This document shows positions 45,128-55,800 of a stretch of DNA of 61,156 nt, in pieces. The number at the start of each line of letters is the position of its first letter. The first letter of the stretch is position 1. Below the pieces are notes generated by a model. It was not told the DNA's origin. It did no database searches and saw only the letters and a program-made list of their open reading frames with translations. The stretch spans positions 1 to 61,156 of the forward strand of contig JAAPAO010000153.1 of NCBI GenBank assembly GCA_013115145.1, in the 5' to 3' direction. A program made the position numbers and the translations under genes. Origin of the DNA: Perkinsus chesapeaki (lineage: Eukaryota; Perkinsozoa; Perkinsida; Perkinsidae).

Positions 45128-45545
45128 TCAAGGGGGGGGCTCGATGACGGAAAACCACAATGGGGAAGAACAATCTCCCAAATTTGATATGACCAGGTCG
45201 TATCAAATCTTCCTCGCTGTTCAGTTCCGTGCTTCGAGCCCCCTCTCCCATTTTTAAGCTAGTTCGCGGACGAACAGTTAGGATTTTACACAGACTAAAG
45301 CATTATTCTAATCTGATTAGCAACTATCATTCACAAATTGTGAATTACAATATGATGGTTAGAGTCGTAAAATTTGTAAATAGCGATGTGTCGGGCAAGT
45401 CTCGAGTATATTGGCGGTGTGATATTGCATTGTTTCTCAGGTACGGCATTCTCCTAGTTATTCGATCTATTTGTTTGGTATAAGTCATGGCACTGTGACG
45501 TTATAGTACGTTGAGCATGGTCATGCTCTTCTCTGCAAATTACAG

Positions 45546-46553
45546 CACCGAGGGTATCTGAGGGAAAATGTCGCACTCGGCTTCATTAAGAACAAGGACC
45601 CTCCAGGCTTCGCGCTTTATACGTCTCTGACAGTTGATGATCAAGCTGAACCTATGGAAACTACTATGCTTGAGTTCGGAGATGGCAGTCAATCCGTCGA
45701 AGTATTTAAACACTCGGCAACCGTGAACATCGGGACGACTAACCTCCCCAACATAGTCTTCGGATTGATTTGTGGTTCTCTTCCGCCTCCTAAGCAAAAA
45801 AGTCCCAACGCGATACTTGGTCTGGGCGTCGGAGTCAATGACGATTACCCATCTTTACCGAAGCAGCTTCTGGTGGGCTTTCTCAAACTCATTGAGAAGA
45901 ACATCTTTGCTCTATATTTGAAGCCAAAAAGTCCTGGATCTCTGATCCGGAAAGGAGAACTGCTCCTTGGTGGTGGTGATCAGACTCTTTACGATGGGCC
46001 TCTGGAGTTTGTACCGACGCTGAGTGAAGGCCCCTGGATGGTTCACCTACGTGCTTTACAGCCTGAAAACGGCGAAGCGATTACTGTTGCTGGAAGTACT
46101 ATACTAGACACTGGAAGCAATTATATTTTCATTCCACATAGAAAAATGAGCGAGACAATGAAAAGTGTTGAAGATGCCACGGCCGAGGTCGTGGGGGAGC
46201 CATTTCACTTCGAGTATGACAGAAAGTGGGGGATATGGAAAGTTGATTGCAGTTATCGTGAATTTCTGCCAAGTCTATATTTTATCTTGTCTGCTTCGAG
46301 CGATGATGTTGTTCTCAGAATCACAAATGAGAACTACATCGCAGAAACCACAGATCATTGCTATTTGTTGGTGATGATCTCTCCAGTCCAGCATTGGATA
46401 ATGCCGGATTTCATGCTGGTCGGCCACTACCTGGAGTTCCACCCGGACGATAAGAAAGTCGGTATTGGCAAGCTGCAGTCGAAAGGTGGATGTGTAGACC
46501 TAAACCGTTCACTTTTCAACCCGGCAGGTTCCCTGTTTAATGTTCACCGTTAG
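45546..46553 (+). CDS. Pepsin-like aspartic protease, N-terminal lobe incomplete
   Basis: The frame is open from a splice-acceptor-like ACAG at 45545: HRGYLRENVALGF, FGDGSQSV (flap strand), LPNIVFGLICG, PNAILGLGVG, GELLLGGGD, then ILDTGSNYIFIP with the C-terminal-lobe catalytic Asp (DTG), and MLVGHYLEFHPDDKKVGIG near the end. The order fits an A1 peptidase. The first catalytic DTG and the N-terminal signal are not in this exon, and I found no DTGS-encoding exon in the 1.5 kb upstream. It is either a gene whose 5' exons I missed or a 5'-truncated copy. A Met at 45654 could start a truncated product, which would be inactive. Confidence 0.6.
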   Translation, partial: HRGYLRENVALGFIKNKDPPGFALYTSLTVDDQAEPMETTMLEFGDGSQSVEVFKHSATVNIGTTNLPNIVFGLICGSLPPPKQKSPNAILGLGVGVNDDYPSLPKQLLVGFLKLIEKNIFALYLKPKSPGSLIRKGELLLGGGDQTLYDGPLEFVPTLSEGPWMVHLRALQPENGEAITVAGSTILDTGSNYIFIPHRKMSETMKSVEDATAEVVGEPFHFEYDRKWGIWKVDCSYREFLPSLYFILSASSDDVVLRITNENYIAETTDHCYLLVMISPVQHWIMPDFMLVGHYLEFHPDDKKVGIGKLQSKGGCVDLNRSLFNPAGSLFNVHR

Positions 46554-46559
46554 CAAGTC

Positions 46560-47725
46560 ATATATGGACGTTAGGTTAATGTCATTATTCGGGTAACGAC
46601 CAATACTCTCCGGTACTTCGGCACCGAGGCTTTTGAGACCCAACGTGTTTTGTTCCTCGAGTCTCTTACAGACCTCGCGCAGAGAAGTTCCTTCGTTCCA
46701 CAAAATGGCATTGGAGATTAACCCGTTATAAGCGATGGCTGCTTTAGCTTTCGAGCCGCCCATGGAGGCTGTGTGCTAGAACGAACCTTTCTTAGCAGAC
46801 GGTATATCATATCCTCTAACACATGATTCGTAGGGGTTTTTATATGGCTCAGTCAATACAAGTAGCTTAAGTGTTCAGAAGACCGATGCTATAAGTATTG
46901 ATTGACCCTGGAGCTCTGCTTCATGGGCTTGCTCGGAGAAATCTCATGATGAACTTCATCATGTTATTGCTCCCAGACTGGGTGTCTCATCAGCTGAAGG
47001 GTTGGAGTCAAACTGAAGACATGGCAGCTCAGTTTGGACGCCCAGACCAAGCACCCTTGAACTATAGGGACTTAACGTTGTATGGGCCTTAGACAACATT
47101 GACACACGCACTTCGCCAGTATGCGATGTAGCTCGGCTCAAGTGGCTGCCCAATCTGGAGAGTCACATTTGATACAGTAAATTGTCATGTAAATTGGTAC
47201 CATGCAACGGATTCTGAAACACGTGTTTGTTATACGCCATGCGGTTCTCCAACAGGGCTGACGTCGGGACCTAGAGTGGAGTTATTCCTGACAAGTCCTT
47301 GTTTGTTCTACCATCAGCTGCGGGTGTCCCCTTTTATAATTATACTCAGGTTTTAGTCTAAAACTTTTAGACCTCTTGGAAGCACTATTTTCATTCATAC
47401 TATAATTACGTATTCGACTAATAATCAGCTTCTGATGTATTACTGTTTTAGTACATACGCTGTTTTCCAGCAACAAGGTTTCGGCTCACGCGCTTTCTCC
47501 CGCGTTCGTGCTTGATCTGGCATGTAGTCTCTCACGGGTACTATCACTGCGCTGCTCAACGCGCTGCTATATTCTGATGGAACTGGTGGGTCGCTAAACA
47601 CAAGCCACTTTACGCTGGCTGTTACGGTGTGTAGCAATCATTTTCGCTCGATAGGTATATGTATATCTTGATAGGTAATTGTAGCTTCAGTCCTGTTGTG
47701 ACTCTTTATCCTGGCAGGATTGGTT
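46560..47725. other. Intergenic, nothing recognised
   Basis: Short frames only; no repeat or motif worth naming. Confidence 0.35.
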
Positions 47726-47730
47726 AGTGT

Positions 47731-49353
47731 ATGCTCGTGGTTAGAAGATTTTCAACCCCGGCCGCTATAGGTGCAGCCAACAGTACGTTCCGTTCTAGGC
47801 TAGTATCACTGGCACTGTCTTCCTCCTTTGGGACGGTTCTAGCTCTGACTATCATCCATCATCGAACCACTTTCGTTCTCCGAACTGAATTATATCAATT
47901 TTCAATCAGGGCTTGTGATATGCCATCATCGACTCTCATATCCCTTTATACCACAGTAGCTGAGGAGAGACTTCAAGCCGGAAACGTCATAGAGGCGATG
48001 GAGATGCTACTCAAAACCACGCAGGCAGTCATCGAGAGAGGAGGGGCGAAACAGCAAGAAAAAGTCAAAATGTTGATGGTGGGAGGAGAACGTTATTTCC
48101 CACTACAGATTCAATCTTTTCAGCTTGGACGCAACGTGGTGTCTTTACTGAACGAAGACCCGACGGAGACGCGATTGACTGCAGCGGTGGAGTGCCTAGA
48201 GTCTTTGGTCGCGGCTGCACCAGAAGAAGATTTCAAAGGACTAGCTCCACTCTTTGCCTTAACAATGAGCAATCTCGCCGAGTTGAGGAAAGGCCAGGGG
48301 CGTCTAGAGAAAGCAATCGAGTACCTCAAAAGTGCTGTTGCAACCATCGAGGGAAACGCGGACCCGGGCTGTATGAGGCTACAAGTCATATCATACATGA
48401 ATCTAAGTGAACTGAGTAGCACTGTTGGAACTATAGAAGACGCGGTAAGGTACGCTGAGGCAGCCGTCAAAGCATCTGAGCAATTGTCCGAATGTAACGA
48501 CAGTTGTGTTATACAAGCAATCGCATTTAACAACTATGCGGTCCAACTAACAGTCGTGGGGTCGGATATTGAATCGGCGAAGGAGTCGTGCAACAAAGCT
48601 ATTGAGAAAATACGAACCTGCCCAGATGGTGGTGAACTCGAACGAGTATTTAAAAAAAGTCTGGATATGATAGAAACAAAGGAAGGTGCGAACTCGGTTG
48701 GTGAAGCTAAGCAATACGGGCTAAAGGGAAACTCTCGGAGCTTATCGGGAATACCATCACCGAACGAGGAGGATAAGTGCATGCTTGAGCAGCTCGATGT
48801 ACTCGAGTCAGCCCCTTCCACGGCGAGGCACGTGGCTCTAGCTGCTCCAGTACGCGCTCACGTTTCCGTCACACTGGAGGACAATGAAATATCTCGAAGT
48901 GAAAGCAGTGTACGAGTCTTCACAGACGATGCTATCGGAAAAGGGGAGGAAATACTGCACTCAGTCTCGAACATGAAGAATGCCGAAGTACCTTACATAG
49001 ATACAGTGTACGAGTCTCCGTCACCCATATCTCTACAGACAGTATCGAGCAACAAGCCAAGAACTGTATCACCGAGGATCAATACGGGACCAAAGGAGAG
49101 CCCGTCGCGGCCGCAACAATGCATCAATGCAGAGGATCGACCGAGACCACACCAATCAGACTCGAGCAGTGTCGGTGGGGAAAGCAACTTTTTCCTGGAA
49201 AGAATGATGAATGCGAAGCTTGATAATTCATTAGAGTTTGGGCCGCCAACATGGAAGGTCGGTTATGACTATGGCAGCGAGACTTTTGTGGTTGATGATT
49301 GCCACGGGAGGCAGTGGACTGTGAGGCTGCCCGAAGGAGTATCCCTCATGTGA
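47731..49353 (+). CDS. TPR-like repeat protein
   Basis: A 540-residue open frame. The first 63 residues may be a presequence (MLVVRRFSTPAAIGAANSTF) or may be upstream or intronic DNA: a splice-acceptor-like TTTTCAATCAG lies just before the internal Met at 47920 (MPSSTLISLYTTVAEERL). From there, helical pairs with TPR spacing are visible: AGNVIEAMEMLLKTTQAV, ALTMSNLAELRKGQGRLEKA-type, YMNLSELSSTVGTIEDAVRY and FNNYAVQLTVVGSDIESAKE. The C-terminal half is Ser-rich and disordered, then ends with a compact block (WKVGYDYGSETFVVDDCHGR, QWTVRLPEG). It is likely a scaffold or adaptor; the partner is unknown. It lies convergent to the dynein intermediate chain gene. Confidence 0.55.
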   Translation: MLVVRRFSTPAAIGAANSTFRSRLVSLALSSSFGTVLALTIIHHRTTFVLRTELYQFSIRACDMPSSTLISLYTTVAEERLQAGNVIEAMEMLLKTTQAVIERGGAKQQEKVKMLMVGGERYFPLQIQSFQLGRNVVSLLNEDPTETRLTAAVECLESLVAAAPEEDFKGLAPLFALTMSNLAELRKGQGRLEKAIEYLKSAVATIEGNADPGCMRLQVISYMNLSELSSTVGTIEDAVRYAEAAVKASEQLSECNDSCVIQAIAFNNYAVQLTVVGSDIESAKESCNKAIEKIRTCPDGGELERVFKKSLDMIETKEGANSVGEAKQYGLKGNSRSLSGIPSPNEEDKCMLEQLDVLESAPSTARHVALAAPVRAHVSVTLEDNEISRSESSVRVFTDDAIGKGEEILHSVSNMKNAEVPYIDTVYESPSPISLQTVSSNKPRTVSPRINTGPKESPSRPQQCINAEDRPRPHQSDSSSVGGESNFFLERMMNAKLDNSLEFGPPTWKVGYDYGSETFVVDDCHGRQWTVRLPEGVSLM

Positions 49354-49846
49354 TGACGTATAATGCTGACTTGTGCTCGGTAGAATGTGTTGCGTTGTTG
49401 AAGTCTAGCTTCTGAAATTAATTTAAGATCGATCAGAATCTTACAGAGGAAGGGGTTACCGAAAGTGAAACTTTGCGACTGCGGGGATCCTCGGCGGTAT
49501 GACGGACTATTGCAATAGTAACTCAAAAAGCTTATTCCGTCTGAGGATACAAATGGTTCGTAGGTGATGAGGCCGTAGAAAGCTTAGAAAACTTATACGT
49601 TTATCATGAGTTATGGACCGAGTCCACTAGCTAGACGCTAGGAATCTTAGCACACAATTGTGGGAAACAAATGGCGCGGAAAACAGCACAAAAATTGGGG
49701 ACAGAAATAACGTCAGCACAGAGAAATTGTCTTGCACGACAATAACATAAATGCCGTTACCGGCACAGCGGCGCAACTGACGGACACAATTCTAGTAGCG
49801 GCAGGCTATTGGGGCACGTGGCTTGGTGTTCCTTGAACTTGCGTGG

Positions 49847-52800
49847 TTAGGCGTACTCTAGGAATTCTCTTTTGAAGTTCTCGGAAAGACTGCAATAACT
49901 CAAAACATCAGTCACAAAGGGAAACGAATTAAAGTGAGAATCATGCTCCTGCCAATCACCGCTCATCGGCCGTGGTGTCCCCCTCTGACGCCCATAACCG
50001 TTCCTCGAACCTATCACAGAAGTGATCACTCGGCGGCGACATGGCCAAATAATGATATAAGTTCCATTGTTCTTGCCAAAGACAAGTGGCAGGCATGCTG
50101 TTACCAGCATTCGATCAGCTTGGCCTGTGCTGAACTAATCTAGACGCTCCATTGTTCTCGTGACGCCGGGCACGCGTGCTGTCTATATGGCGCGTGGAGC
50201 CGGTCATGTCACGTGACGGCGTCGCATCGTGACGTAGGAACTCCACAATTAGGTCAAAAGAGAGTTTTTATCCCCTTCAATTGCCTCCAAGGCTTTCTCA
50301 CTCCTTTCACACCAAGAACTTCGTTCGTTAATTACGACATTTCTTCTACCGGGATCATGGCTCCATCGTCTACTACTTCAATTACTCTACGGTACATCAA
50401 GCTCCCCAACAAGGATAAATATGTTCCCGTACACGTTCTAAGAAGCACAGAGTCTGGCCATGCTCTCTTCGTCATCATAGAGGCCCAATATGCTACTGTC
50501 AGCGCCCAGCTCCTTGGTGACACCGTCCAGTACTTCCACTTGGCAAACCGGCCCTTCCTCGGGGCATGGATTGCGAGCTCCTACAAGACTCAATGGCGCA
50601 ACAGCACCGACACCATTCCCCTTGGAAAGGCCCTCCCCCTGACAGGCGGCGCCCTTTCCCCGGAGGATGTTCCCGTCGATATAGAGCTTCCACCAGCACC
50701 AGAAAAGTTCCTCAAGGACCCGGTCGACTCCAACATTAAGGAGTTGACAAGCTTCCCCGCCTACTCTGTACGCCCCTCCCCTGCAAGCCCAACCGCGCCC
50801 GTCGTCTCTGAGGCGGCTCCCGTCTCCACGTCTGGTGTCTACTTCGAAGAGCCCCTCTTCGTGGTCTTACCTACTCATGAAGCACCTGTGGATGGCAAAA
50901 CGGTGCCCTCTGAGACCGAGCTGGTACAGACCTTATATCGTTGGAACTCCTTGCTAATGGGCGAGAAGCAGTCTCTGTCCGAGTATCTCAAGCTGTTCGA
51001 GGATACAAGATATCAAGTGGAAAGACTCCAAGGTGCGCGCTTTGATGAAAGGGTTTTGAAGCATAAATTGCTCATGACTCTGCCTACGGTTCACAGAGAA
51101 GTTGGCTTGGCTAAAATGACCTCTCTGGGCTATCTCGACCTCCTACACGAGCTCATTCAACTCGACAGGGTCAGGCAATTAGCCAATGCCCACCGAAAGA
51201 CTGGCCATATCCCCACCAACTCCAAGACCATCAATGCTGTCGACAATCTAGCGCCTACCCAGTCAGCTCCGGAGAACCGTCAACAACCCCGCAGAGGCGG
51301 GAAAGGTACTGGTAGACCTAAGCGCTGGACCTGTCTTAGATGTCTAGACACTGTTCCTCCTTCGGGACATCTGCACCGTAATTGTCCTAGCTCCAATCCC
51401 GTGGAAAAAGAAGGGCGATGCCATCATTGTAACAGAAGCATTGGCTCTGGTAGAAACTGCTGTCAAGATCCTACGCGCTGCACAGCAAGCACCAATAGAA
51501 GATGCCCTCGTTGTTCCGCTGAAGGCAAGCACCACCCTTTTCATTGTCCTGGTCCCCTACCTTCAGAAGGTTCGAAGGCCGTCGATGAGAAAACCAAGAG
51601 TCCTACAACTACACTTACCTTCGAGAACGTCCTGATCGCTGGTACTACAACCCCGGTGTCCACGTCACCACTACGCTCGACGACCGTTCGAGTACTATCC
51701 ATCAACGGTTCCGTCCCTATCACTGGTCTCATCGACACTGGAGCGGAGATGACAGCCATCAGCCAGAACACTATGGAGACTCTTATTCGAGAAGGTGTGG
51801 AAGTCCCTCAACCTAAAGCCTACTGTACAGCACTAATGGCTGATGGGAAACCAATCCGTGATTGTCCAATTCATGACTTGGTCTTCATTCATGGCCCCAA
51901 CCAAATCTCGGCACCAGTGGTTGTCATCAAGGACTTGAGCAAGGATGTCCTCGTCAGTGCCCACCTTTTCCGACAGTTTACTAATCCCACGATATGGTTA
52001 TTCTCTAGCGTCGGTGATCGTCTCTTCAACGTCGGGTCACTAAATCCTGAGCTCAAGGCCTTATGGGAAGCATTCTACCATAGACTAACCACGTCCACTT
52101 TGACGCCGACCGACACCTCTCAAATCGTGGATGCCTCCATCGACGATGACACCCAGTCAAAGCCGATATGCCTCTTGAATACAAGTCCAGACTCTGCTGA
52201 AGAAGTGACCGCCTCTTTCACTCATTCTTCGCCGGTTGTTTATGGTATCACCCTTAAAAACATCTCGGACCGGCATAATGAGGAGCAGCTTTCAGGCGGT
52301 CTACATGCGGTCTCTGTCGTCAACGCCGATATCGACAACTTACCAGATGCGTCAACTGCATCTACCCCTATCAACCGGTATCAGCATCGCATCAAATGGC
52401 TCAAGCCTAAGCCGGCTAATAACGTCCAAGCCCTCCGCAACGTTGCTGAACGCTTAGAGCAGCGACTTCGCCGAGATGGTATCTTCGAGCTGTATGATGC
52501 TGAAATTGAGAAGTTCAAGCAGAAGGGGTATATCAAGCCAGTTCCATCGTCCTATGCCAAGTTCTGCTTGAACCACTTCCCTGTAGTGCGCAAGCACGGC
52601 AATGAACTGAGCAGTATGAAGGTTCGGCCAGTATTTGACGGCAGCAGTCTGCGTGGTATCGTGAGTCCAAACCTTACCGATTGCGATAAGCAACATGTGA
52701 CTAGTTCCATATATCTACTCAGACGTTTTGCATTCTGCGTATCCTGCGACTTTCAAGCGGCCTTTCTTCAAGTAGAATACGAGGTCGAAGAAGATTGTCG

Positions 52801-55800
52801 ATATCTATGCTTCTGGTGGCGTGGGGTATTATATTCCTATCAACGAGTATTGTTTGGTCTACCAGACAGTCCAAGCGCCCTAATACATGCGTTGGACGAC
52901 AACCTTTCCACTAGTCGTGAAGAACTTCGACGAGTCGTATCGGTCGACGGCGTGGGTAACTATGGCGTGAGAATTCTTATGGACGACCTCAGCGTCGGCG
53001 CCTCTTGTCCAGCCCTAGCACAACAAGTACTCTCTATTGTCCTTAAGAATGCTTCAGAGCGAGGATTTGAAGAGAATGAGGCCAAACGTGTGAACTATAA
53101 TAATGCCGAAAAGTCCGGATCCATGCTGGGTTACCATTGGTCGTGCGTTGATGATACTTTAACGATATCAGCAGTGAGGAAGAGCGACAATATCCCCAAT
53201 CTGAGAAGAGTTGACGATTATCGACGGTACATAGCCACTTTCTTTGATCCGTGTGGTTTCTATTTGGAACATATGATGAAGGCTCGACTACATCTTCAAC
53301 AAGCCGCACTCTCTGGAAAGGATGCAGCACTCACCAGCAAGCAGCAGACGGTTATTCAAGAATGGTATTCAACCTTAGCACGAGCCCGAGCTCTTCAACG
53401 CCAGCTCTATCCCAAGAACGACGAGTACAATACGATCGTGGCCTACATTGATGCGTCCAACAAAGCATCGGCGATAGTTGTCGAGACCGTCGCCGGAAGC
53501 AGGATCTGGGCTAGAGGTTTTGTTACCCCTGTTGACGCTAAGCCCACTGCTCCGAGGATGGAGCTAGATGCCTTATGCACGGCTTCCGGGTTATTGAAGG
53601 ATTTTATGGTCGACATCGCTGACTACTGGGGAGCTACTCGACTGATTATCTGCACCGACTCGGAGGTCAACCTTGCGAGACTGAGGAAGAGTCCTACTGC
53701 CATTAAGACTCCCGCTGAACTGGTGAAGCAGCGTCGGCTCATAAAGGTAAGAAATAATATTCATGAGCTTCAGCAGAAGACTGGCATTCAAGTCGTCGTC
53801 ACCCACATAGAAGGCACGCTCAACCCTGCTGATCCTCCATCTCGTGGTCGACTATCAGATGACTCGACGGTTGACTTTAAGCTCAGCTACATATCACAAC
53901 TCCGTTCACTGCTTGACACGGTCAGTATCTTCGATCTTGGGAGCCTCACTTCCTTTTACCATGTTCCTCATGATTATGAGCCTCTACCCATCCCTTGTAA
54001 GATTGATCCTAAGGGCGACAGAGTTATCAACAGTGTTGACAACCTCAACATCAACCAGCATGATGGCACCGAACGTAGCAGCTATGAGCCTGATGATATA
54101 GCTCGCATCTTGCATCAACAGCAACGCCGAGCTCAAGTATTCAGAGAGTGGCAAAGGAACACTCTTGACCTTGGTACGCCTGATCATGAACAAGACCCTA
54201 TCCTTTCACCGCTAATTGCCGTTGTTGGTGAGGCACAAAGAAGATATGGACTTGACCGTTTGCTACAAGCACCCTTCACTGCTATTGACGAGAATGACTA
54301 TGTTGTACGCAAGTGTCGACAAGACACTAACGGTATGGTACACTCACAGTATGTGGTCCCACCTAGAGAACATGCGCTTCAACGCCTTATCATCAAGTCG
54401 ATTCATGGCAAAAGTCACCATGGTGTTAACGCTACCTACAACGAGTTGGTCAAGAACTACCACTGGCCTTCAATGCGACGCATGGTAGCGAGGATGGTTA
54501 CAGCTTGCGGGCAGTGTATAAAAACCCGTCCGAGACAGTTAGCGGCACAAGGATCACTATCTAAGAAGATAGACCGAGTGCCCTGGTCAAGTGTGGGTAT
54601 CGACCACTGCGGTGCATATGACAACAATGGCGACAAGCAGAAATATCTGGTGGTATGCACTGACCTTCTCACCGGTTTCATAGACGCCGAGCCTACTACT
54701 TCTACTAATGGTGTCCAACTGGTTACAGCGGTCAAGCGAATATTCGCCAGACGCGGTACTCCCAGACGCATCTGCTCAGATCGAGGGAAGGCTTACCTGA
54801 GTGGTGTTTTCCGACTCTTTACCTCGTCTATTAACATCCAACATCACCTCATACCTCCAGGAAGTCCTCGCTATGGTGGTAAATGGGAGAGATCTCATGG
54901 TCCTTTGAACGAGAACCTCAAGTTCCTCAGATCTACTAAGCCCCGTGTAGATTGGCGAACGGTGGTGGCAGAAGCGGTTTCTCTATCAAATGCTCGCCCT
55001 AGGTGGTCAACCATATCCTCGTGGGATCTCCTACACACTTATCCTCAAGACCAATCCAAGAAATGTGCTCCCCTACCAGGAGGATTACTCGACGAATGGA
55101 TAGAAGGACAATGGGAAGACGACCGAGCTCGCACGCGGGAGCGCCTTGGCGACAAGTCAAAGAAGGTTCACATCGGCGATAAAGTTTACCTGCGCACCCC
55201 TTCTCCTCATAAACTTGGGGAGCTGGCAAGAGGACCCTATGTTGTTGAAGAAATCAAGGGGCACACTTACTTCCTCCGAGAGCTGTCTACTAATAGGAGA
55301 CTACAACAACCACTATATAAGTTGATAACTACGATCTAAATCTATGGTCTGGTATTGTTTATAGATTTCTATTAGAACAACAAGTATCTTCAGACTATTC
55401 CTCATATACCCTACTTTCTTGCATTCGAAGGTTTTTTTTCTCTACCTACTAGCCTTTGGGCTGGGAGGATGTGCTGAACTAATCTAGACGCTCCATTGTT
55501 CTCGTGACGCCGGGCACGCGTGCTGTCTATATGGCGCGTGGAGCCGGTCATGTCACGTGACGGCGTCGCATCGTGACGTAGGAACTCCACAATTAGGTCA
55601 AAAGAGAGTTTTTATCCCCTTCAATTGCCTCCAAGGCTTTCTCACTCCTTTCACACCAAGAACTTCGTTCGTTAATTACGACAGGCCCATCGTCAGCTAC
55701 TCACCTGTTCCACTCCCCTGCCCTAGGCTGGTATATGCTTCGATCCGCCTCGTATAAGGTAACACGGCCTTCCGCATCACCAGCTAGTAGAAGCCTACCA

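Larger units (their letters stand above)
50126..55683 (+). mobile_element. BEL/Pao-type LTR retrotransposon, complete, identical LTRs
   Basis: 5558 bp with 214-bp identical LTRs, a GGCC duplication and one long intact polyprotein. Gene order is gag-protease-RT-RNase H-integrase. It is inserted in the last intron of the dynein intermediate chain gene, antisense to it. No classical TGG-starting primer-binding site follows the 5' LTR; the sequence there is TTTCTTCTACCGGGATC. The polypurine tract before the 3' LTR is weak (GGGCTGGGAGGA). Confidence 0.9.

Noticed and set aside
45229-45483. Open frame upstream of the aspartic protease as its N-terminal lobe
   Set aside because: No DTG motif and no signal peptide; composition unlike the protease.
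55557-55757. Open frame matching the start of the retrotransposon polyprotein
   Set aside because: It is simply the 3' LTR copy of the 5' LTR sequence, not a second gene.
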